From Kitasatospora sp. SolWspMP-SS2h (lineage in GTDB: Bacteria > Actinomycetota > Actinomycetes > Streptomycetales > Streptomycetaceae): a stretch of DNA of 64,000 nucleotides. A program made the position numbers and the translations under genes. Positions 40,950 through 50,348 of the stretch are shown here, in pieces (within the stretch, counting starts at the first letter, position 1; the number at the start of each line of letters is the position of its first letter). The notes under the pieces were generated by a model, which saw only the letters and a list, made by a program, of their open reading frames with translations, ran no database searches and had not been told where the DNA came from. Location of the stretch: NCBI RefSeq assembly GCF_003259315.1, contig NZ_QLLT01000010.1, positions 206,318 through 270,317 on the forward strand, given 5' to 3'.

Positions 40950-41528
40950 ATGGTCGGCGAACAGGGCAAGGTCGGTCGTCCGCGCAGCGAGCAGGCCCGG
41001 GCGGCCGTCCTGCACGCCGTCGACGACCTGGTGGTCGAGCTGGGCTACGGCGCGGTCACCCTCAAGGGCATCGCCGAACGCGCGGGCGTCTCCCGCCAGA
41101 CCGTCTACCGCTGGTGGTCGACCAAGGCCGAGATCCTGCTGGAGGCCAGCGCGATCGACGCCCGCCAGGAACTGGACGTCCCCCCGCACGAGGACCCCGC
41201 CGCCGACCTCGCCGCCTACCTCGGGGCCCTGGTCGCCTTCCTGACCACCTCCGACGCGGGCGCCGCCTACCGGGCCCTGGTCGGCGAGGCCCAGCACGAC
41301 ACGGCCGTCCGCGACCTGCTGCGCGGCACCGACCCGATCGGTGCCAGCGCGGCGGCCGTCATCGACCGCGCCCTGCCCGGCGACGCCCTGGCCGTCCCGA
41401 TGCCGCAGGCCACCGCGCTGCTGGTCGGGCCGGTCTTCTTCTGGATCCTCAGCGGCCGCGAGCCGGACGCCCTGGACGCGGGCGCGCTGGCCGCCGACTT
41501 CCTCCGGCTGGCCGCCGCCCGCCGCTGA
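40950..41528 (+). CDS. TetR family transcriptional regulator
   Basis: 192 residues, ATG with GAGAGGAGG upstream. The N-terminal helix-turn-helix VTLKGIAERAGVSRQTVYRW, then WWSTKAEILLEA, is a textbook TetR recognition module. The C-terminal part follows the TetR_C_11-like pattern (LAAYLGALVAFLTTSDAGAA, YRALVGEAQHD, FFWILSGREPDA). It is divergent from the epimerase-exporter pair, its likely target. It is followed by a terminator 24 bases past the stop. Confidence 0.95.
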   Translation: MVGEQGKVGRPRSEQARAAVLHAVDDLVVELGYGAVTLKGIAERAGVSRQTVYRWWSTKAEILLEASAIDARQELDVPPHEDPAADLAAYLGALVAFLTTSDAGAAYRALVGEAQHDTAVRDLLRGTDPIGASAAAVIDRALPGDALAVPMPQATALLVGPVFFWILSGREPDALDAGALAADFLRLAAARR

Positions 41529-41551
41529 GCCCCGGGGCCGGTGACGGCCGA

Positions 41552-41576
41552 GCCCCCGTCCGGTCGGGACGGGGGC
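41552..41576. terminator. 10-bp GC hairpin after the TetR gene
   Basis: GCCCCCGTCC and GGACGGGGGC pair perfectly around a five-base loop, between the convergent TetR and exporter genes. Confidence 0.75.
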
Positions 41577-41609
41577 GGGACGGGAGCCGGCGCCGGGGCG
41601 GGCCGGTCG

Positions 41610-41694
41610 GCGTCAGCCCTCGCGGGGCCGCGTCAGTCGTCGCGTCGCAGGGCCGCGTCAGTCCTCGCAGGGCCGCGTCAGCCCTCGCGGGGCC
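41610..41694. repeat. 20-bp tandem repeats overlapping the second exporter's stop
   Basis: Units GCGTCAGCCCTCGCGGGGCC, a 25-bp expanded variant, GCGTCAGTCCTCGCAGGGCC and again GCGTCAGCCCTCGCGGGGCC start at 41610, 41630, 41655 and 41675. Every unit carries a TCA, so every unit contains the TGA that ends the minus-strand exporter; only the rightmost is used. Confidence 0.75.
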
Positions 41695-43111
41695 GGAGGA
41701 AGGCGGTGGCCAGGACGCCGACCAGGACCAGGGCGGCGTTCACCAGGACGGCGAGGACGATGCCGTCCAGGACGGCCGGGACGGACGGGTCGTCGCCGGC
41801 TCGGGCGGCGACGACCGCGCTCATCACCGGGGCGCCCAGGGTGATGCCGATCTGCTGGGTCATGGTGGCCAGCCCGGTGGCCAGGCCCTGCTCGTGGTCG
41901 GGCAGGCCGGAGGTGGCGGTGACCATGAAGCCGACGATGACGAACATGTTGCCGACGCCGCCGACGAAGGTCGCCGCCAGCAGCAGCCACAGCGAGGACT
42001 GGCCCTGGCCGAGCAGCAGCAGGGCGGCGGTGGCCGCGGCCTGCACCAGGCCGCCGACCACCAGGGTGGCGCGGGTGCCCGCGGCGGCGATCAGGCGGGC
42101 GGCGGTGGCGCCGCCGAGCACGGTGCCCAGGCCCAGGACGCCGAAGGACAGGCCCGCCGCGAGCGCGGAGAAGTCCAGCACCTCCTGGAGGTAGAGGGTC
42201 AGCAGGAAGACCAGCGAGGTCTCGGTGAGGAAGGCGATCAGCCCGGCCAGGTTGCCCCAGACCACGCTGCGGCGGCGCAGGACCGCCACCGGCACCAGCG
42301 GCGCCGGGGCGCGCCGTTCGACGGCATGGAAGACCAGCAGCAGGGCGGCGCCCAGGGCGAGCGCGCCCAGCGCGAGCGGGTCGCCCCAGCCGGCCAGCCC
42401 GGCCCGGGTCAGGCCGTACACCAGGGCGAGCAGGCCGAGGGTGACCGAGAGCGCGCCGGGCAGGTCGAGCCTCGGGCGGGCGTCCGGGCGGCTCTCCCGG
42501 ATCACGCCGGGCGCGATCAGCAGCACCCCGAGCGCCACCGGCACGTTGACGAAGAACGCCCAGCGCCAGGACAGCAGGTCGGTGAGCACCCCGCCGAGGA
42601 CCGCTCCGGCGGTGAACCCGGCCGACATCAGCGCGCCGTTGAGGCCCAGCGCCCGGTCGCGCAGCGGCCCCTCCGGGAAGGAGGTGGTGAGCAGCGCCAG
42701 CCCGGCCGGGGTGACCGCCGCGGTGGCCAGGCCCTGGGCGACCCGGGCGGCGATCAGCACCGCCGGTCCGATGGCCAGGCCGCCCACCAGCGAGGACGCC
42801 CCGAGCAGGGCCAGTCCGAGCAGGAACAGCCGCCGTCGGCCGAACAGGTCGGCGACCCGGCCGAACAGCAGGGTGAACCCGGCGGCGGAGAGCGCGAACG
42901 CCGTCCCGATCCACTGGAGGTCGCCCAGCGGGAAGCCGAGCCCGGCGCCGATCGCCGGGAGGGCCACGTTCAGGATCGAGAAGTCCACCGCCAGCATGAA
43001 CTGGGCGACCAGCAGGACGACCAGGACGACGCGCTGACGGCTCGTCAATCTTCCTGTTTCGCTTGCCTGTTGCGGTGGTTCGACTGTTCCGGTCGCTGCG
43101 GCCGTCGCCAT
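41678..43111 (-). CDS. DHA2-type MFS exporter (EmrB/QacA-like)
   Basis: 477 residues, ATG with GGGAGG upstream. About 14 membrane segments; DHA2 landmarks are AQFMLAVDFSILNVALPAIG in the first helix, TLLFGRVADLFGRRRLFLLG (motif A) and ARVAQGLATAAVTPAGLALL (motif C). A short Gln/Thr-rich cytoplasmic N-terminus precedes it. It is predicted to be a proton-driven drug or metabolite efflux pump. It is divergent from an XRE/MmyB regulator at 43258 with 146 bases between, a standard regulator-target arrangement. Its stop lies in a 20-bp tandem repeat. Confidence 0.94.
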   Translation of the reverse strand: MATAAATGTVEPPQQASETGRLTSRQRVVLVVLLVAQFMLAVDFSILNVALPAIGAGLGFPLGDLQWIGTAFALSAAGFTLLFGRVADLFGRRRLFLLGLALLGASSLVGGLAIGPAVLIAARVAQGLATAAVTPAGLALLTTSFPEGPLRDRALGLNGALMSAGFTAGAVLGGVLTDLLSWRWAFFVNVPVALGVLLIAPGVIRESRPDARPRLDLPGALSVTLGLLALVYGLTRAGLAGWGDPLALGALALGAALLLVFHAVERRAPAPLVPVAVLRRRSVVWGNLAGLIAFLTETSLVFLLTLYLQEVLDFSALAAGLSFGVLGLGTVLGGATAARLIAAAGTRATLVVGGLVQAAATAALLLLGQGQSSLWLLLAATFVGGVGNMFVIVGFMVTATSGLPDHEQGLATGLATMTQQIGITLGAPVMSAVVAARAGDDPSVPAVLDGIVLAVLVNAALVLVGVLATAFLRPREG

Positions 43112-43257
43112 GGCGGGCCTCCCTCTCGTCGGGTTCGGCGTGACAGGAAGGAGCCTGCACCGGACCGGACGGCCCACCCAGGGCCCTGCGGAAGGTAGCA
43201 CTCGCGGGGATACCCTGCGGCGGCCACCGGAGCGCCCGGCCCGGGCAGACTGGGGGC

Positions 43258-44193
43258 ATGGAGACATCGACCGCCCTCGGGGATTTCCTGCGCAACCGGC
43301 GCGCCCGCCTGCGCCCCGAGGACGCGGGGCTGACCCCCTACCCCAACCGGCGCCGGGTGCCCGGGCTGCGCCGCGAGGAACTCGCCATGCTCGCCGGGGT
43401 CAGCGTCACCTACTACACCCGGCTCGAACAGGGCCACAGCGCCAACGCCTCCGACGGCGTCCTGGACGCGCTCGCCCGCGCCCTGCGGCTGACCGGCGAC
43501 GAACGCGCCCACCTGTACGACCTGGCCCGCCCCGCCCGGGCCGGGCGCACCCCGCAGGACCGGCCCGCCAAGGTCCGGCCCGCCACCAGGCACCTGATCG
43601 ACGCGATGCCGCAGGTGCCCGCCGTCGTCCTGGACCGGGGCAACGACGTGCTGGCCTGGAACGCCCTCGGCCACGCCCTGCTGGCCGGCCACCTCGACCC
43701 GACCGGTCCCGACCGGCCCGCCGACCGCCCCAACCTCACCCGGCTGCTGTTCCTCGACCCGCACACCCGGGAACTGCACGCCCGCTGGGAGGAGGACGCG
43801 AAGGTCGCCGTGGCGGCGCTCCGGCTCGCCGTCGGCCGCCACCCGCAGGACCGGCGGCTGGCCCACCTGGTCGGCCAACTCGCCATCCAGAGCCCGGAGT
43901 TCGCCGCGCTGTGGGCCCGCCACCCGGTCCGCGACTGCGCGGTGGGCAGCAAGTCCTTCCGGCACCCGCTGGTCGGCCCGATGGAGCTGCACTTCGAGAG
44001 CCTGCCGCTCTCCGACGGGACCACCCACCGCGTCCTGCTCTACGGCGCCGCCCCCGACAGCCCGTCCGCCGCCGCCCTCGCCCTGCTCAGCCGATCCAGC
44101 CGTGGCTCTTGGCCAGCTGGAGCATCGCCGAGCGGACCTGGAGGATCTGGGTGCCCGTCAGCGACGGGGCGTACTCCAGCAGGGCCTCGGTGA
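43258..44193 (+). CDS. XRE regulator with MmyB-like ligand domain, C-terminus antisense to cold-shock gene
   Basis: 311 residues from ATG. The helix-turn-helix (LGDFLRNRRARLRPEDAGL, RRRVPGLRREELAMLAGVSV, YYTRLEQGHSANASDGVLDA) and MmyB-like domain (MPQVPAVVLDRGNDVLAWNA, LTRLLFLDPHTRELHARWEE, KSFRHPLVGPMELHFESLPL) are complete by about residue 277. The remaining 35 residues (SSRGSWPAGASPSGPGG and on) are encoded on the strand opposite the cold-shock-domain gene and look like read-through sequence. Relatives end near the LLYGAAPDSPSAAAL segment, so the ancestral stop was probably lost. It is divergent from the DHA2 exporter, its likely target. Confidence 0.92.
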   Translation: METSTALGDFLRNRRARLRPEDAGLTPYPNRRRVPGLRREELAMLAGVSVTYYTRLEQGHSANASDGVLDALARALRLTGDERAHLYDLARPARAGRTPQDRPAKVRPATRHLIDAMPQVPAVVLDRGNDVLAWNALGHALLAGHLDPTGPDRPADRPNLTRLLFLDPHTRELHARWEEDAKVAVAALRLAVGRHPQDRRLAHLVGQLAIQSPEFAALWARHPVRDCAVGSKSFRHPLVGPMELHFESLPLSDGTTHRVLLYGAAPDSPSAAALALLSRSSRGSWPAGASPSGPGGSGCPSATGRTPAGPR

Positions 44194-44497
44194 CGTCGTC
44201 CAGGTAGTCGTCGGAGGCGAGCTGCTCGTCGTCGTCCACGGGCGCGCGCAGCACGCGTTCGGCGACCGGCGCGCCGGGGGCCTTCAGCTCGGCGCCGGGG
44301 GCGAGCTGGACGGCGGACGCCTTCGGGCCGCGGTCGCCCTCCTCGACCTCGAAGACCACCGCCAGGCCCGTCCGGATGTACGACTCGGGGATCAGCAGGT
44401 CGTTGACGTGCAGGAAGACGTCCTCCCCGCCCTGATCCGGAGCGATGAACCCGTAGCCCCGCGAACCGTCGAACCGCACCACACGACCGGCAACCAT
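44087..44497 (-). CDS. Cold-shock-domain protein with helical C-terminal extension
   Basis: 136 residues, ATG at 44497 (weak ribosome site GGGGG). Residues 1-65 are a cold-shock domain: GRVVRFDGSRGYGFIAPDQG with RNP1 and DVFLHVNDLL with RNP2. Canonical CspA proteins stop at about 67 residues; here a further 70 residues follow (DDDEQLASDDYLDDVTEALL, GTQILQVRSAMLQLAKSHGW), acidic and helical. This extended type is known in streptomycetes. It likely binds single-stranded nucleic acid. Its last 35 codons overlap the XRE gene on the other strand. Confidence 0.92.
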   Translation of the reverse strand: MVAGRVVRFDGSRGYGFIAPDQGGEDVFLHVNDLLIPESYIRTGLAVVFEVEEGDRGPKASAVQLAPGAELKAPGAPVAERVLRAPVDDDEQLASDDYLDDVTEALLEYAPSLTGTQILQVRSAMLQLAKSHGWIG

Positions 44498-44625
44498 GCC
44501 AACCCCCAAGACACCTTTTGGGCCCCGTGCCCGAAACCTGGGCCCGAGAATAGCCCCGGGACGGCGGCGAGGCGAACCCGCCGTTCGAAAACCGCCGGGT
44601 GCCGGCCGCCGTCCGCCGCCCGGGC

Positions 44626-45246
44626 TCAGTCCTCCCGGGGCGCGCTCATGTCGCCGGTGGCGGGGACGCCCTCGGCCAGCCCGTAGCGCAGCAGCACGGT
44701 GCCGCGGGGGCCGGCGGCGGGCGGTTCCAGCAGGGTGACGTTGGTGGGGACGGCTCCCCCGGCGAAGACCTGCTTGCCGGTGCCGAGGACGACCGGGTGC
44801 ACCCACAGGTCCAGGCGGTCGTACAGCTTCTCCCGGAGCAGGGTCTGCACCAGGTCCAGGCTGCCGACCACCGTCACCTGCTGGTGCCGCTCGCGCAGGC
44901 CGCGCACCGCGGCGGGCAGGTCCGGCCCGAGCAGTTCGGACCCGGCCCAGGTCAGCTCGGGCTCGCCGCGGGAGGCGACGTACTTGGGGATGCTGTTGAA
45001 GAGGTCGGCGAAGGGGTTGTCCCCGGCCTTCGGCCAGTAGGCGGCGAAGATGTCGTAGGTGCGGCGGCCGAGCAGCAGGGCGTCCGTGCCCGCGTAGGCG
45101 GCGTCGACCTGCGCGCCGGAGACGTCGTCCACCAGCGGGGCCTGCCAGCCGCCGAAGGGGAAGTCGACCGGGTCCTCGTCGGGCCCGCCGGGCGCCTGGC
45201 CGACGAGGTCGAGGGTGGTGAACAGCTCGATGTGGATGAAGCCCAT
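44626..45246 (-). CDS. RibD C-terminal/dihydrofolate reductase-like protein
   Basis: 206 residues from ATG. The fold is recognised by IHIELFTTLDLVGQAPGGPD at the N-terminus, DALLLGRRTYDIFAAYWP, PKYVASRGEPELTWAGSELL, QVTVVGSLDLVQTLLREKLY and LWVHPVVLGTGKQVF, the pattern of stand-alone RibD_C reductases. They bind NADPH; most have no assigned substrate. It is co-oriented with the cold-shock gene and divergent from the siderophore-interacting protein at 45503. Confidence 0.9.
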   Translation of the reverse strand: MGFIHIELFTTLDLVGQAPGGPDEDPVDFPFGGWQAPLVDDVSGAQVDAAYAGTDALLLGRRTYDIFAAYWPKAGDNPFADLFNSIPKYVASRGEPELTWAGSELLGPDLPAAVRGLRERHQQVTVVGSLDLVQTLLREKLYDRLDLWVHPVVLGTGKQVFAGGAVPTNVTLLEPPAAGPRGTVLLRYGLAEGVPATGDMSAPRED

Positions 45247-45420
45247 GACGTGCTCCCCTGGGGGTCGGTCGGTGGTCCGGTCACGAGTACGGACGGGGCG
45301 GGGCGGGCGGACTCATCGGTCCGGCGGCCACCGGTCCGCACACCTCGATGATCCGGCCCCGGGGCCGGTCCGCGCAGCCCCGGGCGGCCGGGGGCGGCGG
45401 GCCCGTGGCGCAGACTGGTC

Positions 45421-45450
45421 CCGCACCACGCCACACCGCACCACGCCACA
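45421..45450. repeat. 15-bp tandem repeat upstream of the second siderophore-interacting gene
   Basis: CCGCACCACGCCACA occurs twice head to tail, followed by two copies of the 8-mer CGGCCAGC. The array ends about 50 bases before the start codon of the downstream gene. Confidence 0.6.
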
Positions 45451-45502
45451 CCGCCCCGGCCAGCCGGCCAGCCGAGCGGTCCATCCACCGAGGAGCCCTC
45501 CC

Positions 45503-46342
45503 ATGGCAGAGCGTCCGCCCCGCAAGCCCCGCACGCCGCACACCGCGCAGGTCGTCCGCACCGAGCGGCTCACCCCCCACATGCAGCGGGTGGTGCTCGG
45601 CGGCGACGGGCTGGCCGCGTTCGACGCGGGCACGTACACCGACCACTACGTGAAGGTGCTGTTCGACGCGCCGGGGGCGGCCTACCCGGAGCCGTACGAC
45701 CTGGAGCGGATCCGGGCCGAGTTCCCGCGCGAGCAGTGGCCGACCACCCGGACGTACACCGTGCGCGCCTGGGACGCCGGGCGGCGCGAGCTGACCCTGG
45801 ACTTCGTGGTGCACGGCGACCAGGGCCTGGCCGGGCCGTGGGCGGTGCGGGCCCGGCCCGGCGACACCGTGCGGCTGCTCGGCCCCGGCGGCGGCTACGC
45901 GCCCGACCCGGCCGCCGACTGGCACCTGCTGGCGGGCGACGAGAGCGCGCTGCCCGCGATCGCCGCCGCCCTGGAGGCGCTGCCCGCCGACGCGGTGGTG
46001 CACGCCTTCGTCGAGGTCTCCGGGCCCGGGGACGAGCAGCCGGTCGACACCGCCGCGAAGGTGGTCTGGCTGCACCGCGGGGACCGGCCGGTCGGCGAGG
46101 CGCTGGTCGGGGCGGTCCGCGCGCTGGAGTTCCCGGCGGGCCGGGTGCAGGCGTTCGTGCACGGCGAGGCCGGGTTCGTGAAGGAGCTGCGGGCGCTGCT
46201 GCGGGTGGAGCTCGGCGTGCCGCGCGAGGACCTGTCGGTCTCCGGGTACTGGCGCCTGGGCCACGACGAGGACGGCTGGCAGGCGTCCAAGCGGGAGTGG
46301 AACGCCGTCGTCGAGGCCGAGCAGGAGGCCCCCGCGTCCTGA
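45503..46342 (+). CDS. Siderophore-interacting protein (FAD-binding 9 / SIP)
   Basis: 279 residues, ATG with GAGGAG upstream. Complete ViuB/SIP architecture: [18 protein letters not shown], the FAD-binding [20 protein letters not shown] (RxYT), [16 protein letters not shown] (HG..GP..W), the nucleotide region [20 protein letters not shown], and the C-terminal [12 protein letters not shown] motif that characterises ferric-siderophore reductases. It should use NAD(P)H to reduce ferric chelates in the cytosol. It is the second SIP within 8 kb. The gene stands alone, with a tandem repeat in its leader. Confidence 0.93.
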   Translation: MAERPPRKPRTPHTAQVVRTERLTPHMQRVVLGGDGLAAFDAGTYTDHYVKVLFDAPGAAYPEPYDLERIRAEFPREQWPTTRTYTVRAWDAGRRELTLDFVVHGDQGLAGPWAVRARPGDTVRLLGPGGGYAPDPAADWHLLAGDESALPAIAAALEALPADAVVHAFVEVSGPGDEQPVDTAAKVVWLHRGDRPVGEALVGAVRALEFPAGRVQAFVHGEAGFVKELRALLRVELGVPREDLSVSGYWRLGHDEDGWQASKREWNAVVEAEQEAPAS

Positions 46343-46392
46343 GCGCCGGCCGTCCCCCGGGGGCGGGGTGTAGTCCGGTCGGTGGGAGTTGT

Positions 46393-46474
46393 GGTGACAC
46401 ATTTCACCGTTCGCCCGGTTCTGCCGGAGGGGGTCGGGAGTCTAGGTTCCTGCGACCAGGGGGAAGTACTCCCC
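46393..46474 (+). promoter_or_regulatory. Inverted repeats upstream of pntA
   Basis: Two candidate control sites: GGTGA-CACATT-TCACC at 46393-46408 and GGGGA-AGTAC-TCCCC at 46460-46474, in an A+T-richer stretch 54-135 bases before the pntA start. A TAGGTT -10-like box lies between them at 46443. Confidence 0.4.
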
Positions 46475-46527
46475 TTCGAGCGCGGAACACGTCCGGCACC
46501 ACCTCCTCCGACGAGAGAGAACGAGCG

Positions 46528-48084
46528 ATGTCTGGAAACGACTCCTCCGCACGCCCGCCCCAACGGGTCGGCGTGGTCGCCGAGTCCGTGCCCGGGGAGA
46601 CCCGGGTCGCGGCGACCCCGGCCACGGTGCGCGGACTGCTGGGCCTGGGGTACGAGGTGGTCGTCGAGTCGGGGGCCGGCGCGGCCTCCGGGTTCGACGA
46701 CGCGGCGTACGCGGCGGCGGGCGCCACCGTCGGGGACGCCTGGGCGGCCGAGGTGGTGCTGAAGGTGAACGCGCCGTCGGAGGCCGAGGTCGGGCGGCTG
46801 CGCGAAGGGGCCGTGCTGGTGGGGCTGTTGGCCCCGGCGCAGCGGCCGGAGCTGCTGGCGGCGCTGGCGGCGCGCGGGGTGACGGCGCTGTCGCTGGACG
46901 CGGTGCCGCGGATCTCCCGGGCGCAGTCGATGGACGTGCTCAGCTCGATGGCCAACATCGCCGGGTACCGGGCGGTGATCGAGGCCGCGCACGCCTTCGG
47001 CCGGTTCTTCACCGGGCAGGTCACCGCGGCGGGCAAGGTGCCGCCGGCGAAGGTGCTGGTGGCGGGCGCGGGCGTGGCCGGGCTGGCCGCGATCGGGGCC
47101 GCGTCCAGCCTCGGGGCGATCGTCCGGGCCACCGACCCGCGCCCCGAGGTCGCGGACCAGGTGCGGTCGTTGGGCGGCGAGTACCTGGCGGTGGAGGCGG
47201 TCCAGGAGGCGAGCGCCGACGGGTACGCGAAGGCCACCTCGGCGGACTACGACCGGGCCGCGGCCGCGCTGTACCGGGCGCAGGCCGCGGACGTGGACAT
47301 CGTGGTCACCACGGCGCTGATCCCCGGCCGGCCCGCGCCCCGGCTGCTGACCGCCGAGGACGTGGCGGCGATGAAGCCCGGCAGCGTGGTGGTCGACATG
47401 GCCGCCGCGCAGGGCGGCAACGTGGCGGGCACGGTGCCGGGGCGGACGGTGGTCACCGACAACGGGGTGACCCTGATCGGCTACACCGACCTGGCGTCCC
47501 GGCTGCCCGCGCAGGCCTCGCAGCTGTTCGGCACCAACCTGGTCAACCTGCTGAAGCTGCTCACCCCGGGCCGGGACGGGCGGCTGGCGATCGACTTCGA
47601 GGACGTGGTGCAGCGCGCGGTGACGGTCGTCCGGGAGGGCGAGACCACCTGGCCGCCCCCGCCGGTCGCGGTCTCGGCCGCGCCCGCCGCGCCGCCCGCC
47701 GCTCCCCCGGCCGCCGTCGGGGCGGGGGCCGCCCGGGTCACGCCCGCCGTGCGGTTCGGCCTGATCGGTCTCGGGATGCTCGCGCTGTTCCTGCTGATCG
47801 CCTTCGCCCCGGCGCAACTGGCGGAGAACTTCACGGTGTTCGCGCTGGCCGTGGTGATCGGCTACTACGTGATCGGGAAGGTCCACCACGCCCTGCACAC
47901 GCCGCTGATGTCGGTGACCAACGCGATCTCCGGGATCGTGGTGATCGGCGCGCTGCTGCAGATCGGGCACGAGAGCGCCCTGGTGACCGTGCTGTCCGCG
48001 GTGGCGATCCTGCTGACCAGCGTGAACGTCTTCGGCGGTTTCGCCGTCACCCGCCGCATGCTGAGCATGTTCTCGAAAGGCTGA
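46528..48084 (+). CDS. pntA: NAD(P) transhydrogenase subunit alpha
   Basis: 518 residues. Domain I holds [31 protein letters not shown], the NAD-binding [20 protein letters not shown] and [20 protein letters not shown]. After a Pro/Ala linker ([11 protein letters not shown]), the C-terminal domain has about four membrane helices ([58 protein letters not shown]). This fused alpha subunit matches the E. coli two-gene arrangement. With PntB it uses the proton gradient to reduce NADP+ with NADH, supplying NADPH. It is six bases upstream of pntB. Confidence 0.96.
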   Translation: MSGNDSSARPPQRVGVVAESVPGETRVAATPATVRGLLGLGYEVVVESGAGAASGFDDAAYAAAGATVGDAWAAEVVLKVNAPSEAEVGRLREGAVLVGLLAPAQRPELLAALAARGVTALSLDAVPRISRAQSMDVLSSMANIAGYRAVIEAAHAFGRFFTGQVTAAGKVPPAKVLVAGAGVAGLAAIGAASSLGAIVRATDPRPEVADQVRSLGGEYLAVEAVQEASADGYAKATSADYDRAAAALYRAQAADVDIVVTTALIPGRPAPRLLTAEDVAAMKPGSVVVDMAAAQGGNVAGTVPGRTVVTDNGVTLIGYTDLASRLPAQASQLFGTNLVNLLKLLTPGRDGRLAIDFEDVVQRAVTVVREGETTWPPPPVAVSAAPAAPPAAPPAAVGAGAARVTPAVRFGLIGLGMLALFLLIAFAPAQLAENFTVFALAVVIGYYVIGKVHHALHTPLMSVTNAISGIVVIGALLQIGHESALVTVLSAVAILLTSVNVFGGFAVTRRMLSMFSKG

Positions 48085-48090
48085 GCCGAG

Positions 48091-49530
48091 ATGACGTCCC
48101 TCACCGCCGCGCACGCCGCGGACCTGGTCGCCGCCCTGCTGTTCATCCTGAGCCTGGCCGGGCTCTCCCAGCACCGCACCTCGCGGGCCGGGGTGGTCTA
48201 CGGCATCGCCGGCATGGCCCTGGCGCTGGTCGCCACCGTCGTGGTCGCCTCCCGCAGCATCAGTGCGGGCGCGGTCGCGCTGATCCTGGTCGCGATGGCG
48301 CTGGGCGCCGCGATCGGCCTGTGGCGGGCCCGCCGGGTCGAGATGACCCAGATGCCGGAGCTGATCGCCGTCCTGCACAGCTTCGTCGGCCTGGCCGCCG
48401 TGCTGGTGGGCTGGAACAGCTACCTGGAGGTGGAGCGGCACGGCGCCGCGCAGACCGCGGTGGCCGCCGACCTGCTGACGATCCACCACGCCGAGGTGTT
48501 CATCGGCATCTTCATCGGCGCGGTCACCTTCACCGGCTCGATCGTCGCCTACCTGAAGCTCTCCGCGAAGATCGCCTCCCGCCCGCTGGTGCTGCCCGGC
48601 AAGAACGCCCTCAACCTGGGCGCGCTGGGCGCGTTCCTCGCCCTGACCGTCTGGTTCACCGCCTCCCCCGGCCTCGGCCTGATGGTCGCCGTGACGGTGC
48701 TGGCCCTGCTGCTGGGCTGGCACCTGGTGGCCTCGATCGGCGGCGGCGACATGCCGGTCGTGGTCTCGATGCTCAACAGCTACTCGGGCTGGGCGGCCGC
48801 CGCCGCGGGCTTCCTGCTCGACAACGACCTGCTGATCGTCACCGGCGCGCTGGTCGGCTCCTCCGGCGCCTACCTCTCGTACATCATGTGCCGGGCGATG
48901 AACCGCTCCTTCCTGTCCGTCATCGCGGGCGGCTTCGGCATCGAGGCCCCCTCCGGCGGCGACGCCGAGCAGGGCGAGCACCAGGAGATCCGGGCCCGGG
49001 AGGCCGCCGAGCTGCTGGCCGCCGCCAAGTCCGTGATCATCACCCCCGGCTACGGCATGGCCGTCGCCCAGGCCCAGCACCCCGTCGCCGACCTCACCCG
49101 CCGGCTGCGCGAGCGGGGCGTCGAAGTCCGCTTCGGCGTCCACCCGGTGGCCGGCCGGCTGCCCGGCCACATGAACGTGCTGCTCGCCGAGGCCAAGGTC
49201 CCCTACGACATCGTGCTGGAGATGGACGAGATCAACGAGGACTTCGCGGACACCTCGGTCGTCCTGGTGATCGGCGCCAACGACACCGTCAACCCCGCCG
49301 CCCTCGACGACCCCGCCAGCCCGATCGCCGGCATGCCCGTCCTCAAGGTCTGGGAGGCCGACCGGGTCGTCGTCTTCAAGCGCTCGATGGCCTCCGGCTA
49401 CGCGGGCGTCCAGAACCCGCTGTTCTTCCGCGACAACACCGCCATGCTCTTCGGCGACGCCAGGCAGAGCGTCGAGCAGATCCTCCAGGCCCTGGACACC
49501 ACCGACCCGGCCCTCACCGCCCAGCACTGA
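48091..49530 (+). CDS. pntB: NAD(P) transhydrogenase subunit beta
   Basis: 479 residues beginning six bases after the pntA stop. About nine membrane helices ([20 protein letters not shown] onward) form domain II, with the proton-channel helices around [20 protein letters not shown] and [14 protein letters not shown]. The C-terminal domain III binds NADP(H): [53 protein letters not shown] and [20 protein letters not shown]. All are intact. The gene converges on a response regulator, with repeated GC-rich sequence between. Confidence 0.97.
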   Translation: MTSLTAAHAADLVAALLFILSLAGLSQHRTSRAGVVYGIAGMALALVATVVVASRSISAGAVALILVAMALGAAIGLWRARRVEMTQMPELIAVLHSFVGLAAVLVGWNSYLEVERHGAAQTAVAADLLTIHHAEVFIGIFIGAVTFTGSIVAYLKLSAKIASRPLVLPGKNALNLGALGAFLALTVWFTASPGLGLMVAVTVLALLLGWHLVASIGGGDMPVVVSMLNSYSGWAAAAAGFLLDNDLLIVTGALVGSSGAYLSYIMCRAMNRSFLSVIAGGFGIEAPSGGDAEQGEHQEIRAREAAELLAAAKSVIITPGYGMAVAQAQHPVADLTRRLRERGVEVRFGVHPVAGRLPGHMNVLLAEAKVPYDIVLEMDEINEDFADTSVVLVIGANDTVNPAALDDPASPIAGMPVLKVWEADRVVVFKRSMASGYAGVQNPLFFRDNTAMLFGDARQSVEQILQALDTTDPALTAQH

Positions 49531-49539
49531 GACCGCGCC

Positions 49540-49609
49540 CGCTGACCGCGTCCCGCCGGTCGCGCCTCGCCGGTCGCGTCCCCGCTGACCGCGTCCCGCC
49601 GGTCGCGCC
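49540..49609. repeat. Direct repeat between pntB and the response regulator
   Basis: A 27-bp sequence starting CGCTGACCGCGTCCCGCCGG occurs at 49540-49566 and 49583-49609. It contains self-complementary GACCG/CGGTC segments and lies between convergent stops, so it may act as the shared terminator. Confidence 0.6.
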
Positions 49610-49614
49610 CCCGC

Positions 49615-50286
49615 TCACGCTCCGCCCGGGCGGACCAGGCCGGTCTCGTAGGCGATGACGACCAGTTGGGCGCGGTCGCGGGCGCCGAGCTTGGTCATCG
49701 CGCGGTTGACGTGGGTCTTGGCGGTGAGCGGGGTGACGAACAGCCGCTCGGCGATGTCGTCGTTGGACAGGCCGGCCGCGACCAGGGCGACCACCTCCTG
49801 CTCGCGGGCGGTGAGCACGTCCAGCCGGGGCAGTGCGGCGCGCCGCCCCGGGTCGGGCTGGGCGAGGAAGCGGCCGATCAGGGCCTTGGTGGCGGCCGGG
49901 GAGAGCAGGGCGTCCCCGGCCGCGACGACCCGGATGGCGTCCAGCAGCTCCTCCGGGTCGATGCCCTTGCCGAGGAAGCCGCTGGCCCCGGCGCGCAGCG
50001 CCTCGGCGACGTACTCGTCGCTCTCGAAGGTGGTCAGGACCAGCACCTTGACGCCCGCCAGGTCCTCGTCGGCGGTGATCAGCCTGGTCGCGGCGAGGCC
50101 GTCCAGGTCGGGCATCCGGATGTCCATCAGGACCAGGTCGGCGCGCAGGGTGCGGGCCAGCGCGACGGCCTCCCGGCCGGTGCCGGCCTCGCCGACCACC
50201 TCCAGGTCGGGGGCGGAGTCGATCAGCAGGCGGAAGGTGCCGCGCAGCAGGGCCTGGTCGTCGGCGAGCAGGACGCGGACGGTCAT
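49615..50286 (-). CDS. LuxR-type (NarL/FixJ) response regulator
   Basis: 223 residues, ATG with GGAAGGAG upstream. Receiver domain: acidic pair in VRVLLADDQALLRG, phospho-acceptor D55 in LVLMDIRMPD, Thr/Lys switch positions in VLVLTTFESDEYV and GFLGKGIDPEEL. The C-terminal LuxR helix-turn-helix is LTAREQEVVALVAAGLSNDD, then IAERLFVTPLTAKTHVNRAM. It pairs with the histidine kinase 62 bases upstream in the same direction. A gene for an MMPL transporter precedes both and may belong to the same unit. Confidence 0.96.
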   Translation of the reverse strand: MTVRVLLADDQALLRGTFRLLIDSAPDLEVVGEAGTGREAVALARTLRADLVLMDIRMPDLDGLAATRLITADEDLAGVKVLVLTTFESDEYVAEALRAGASGFLGKGIDPEELLDAIRVVAAGDALLSPAATKALIGRFLAQPDPGRRAALPRLDVLTAREQEVVALVAAGLSNDDIAERLFVTPLTAKTHVNRAMTKLGARDRAQLVVIAYETGLVRPGGA

Positions 50287-50348
50287 GGTCGGCGGCTCCT
50301 TCCGGTGGTCTTCGGTGCGGTTCGCGGGGTCCGCGGGGTCCGCGCGGC

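Noticed and set aside
45895..49527. 1210-codon minus-strand open frame across the pnt genes
   Set aside because: Shadow of pntA/pntB and the SIP gene; composition is Asp/Gly/His/Arg-rich without motifs, while the plus-strand genes have full family signatures.
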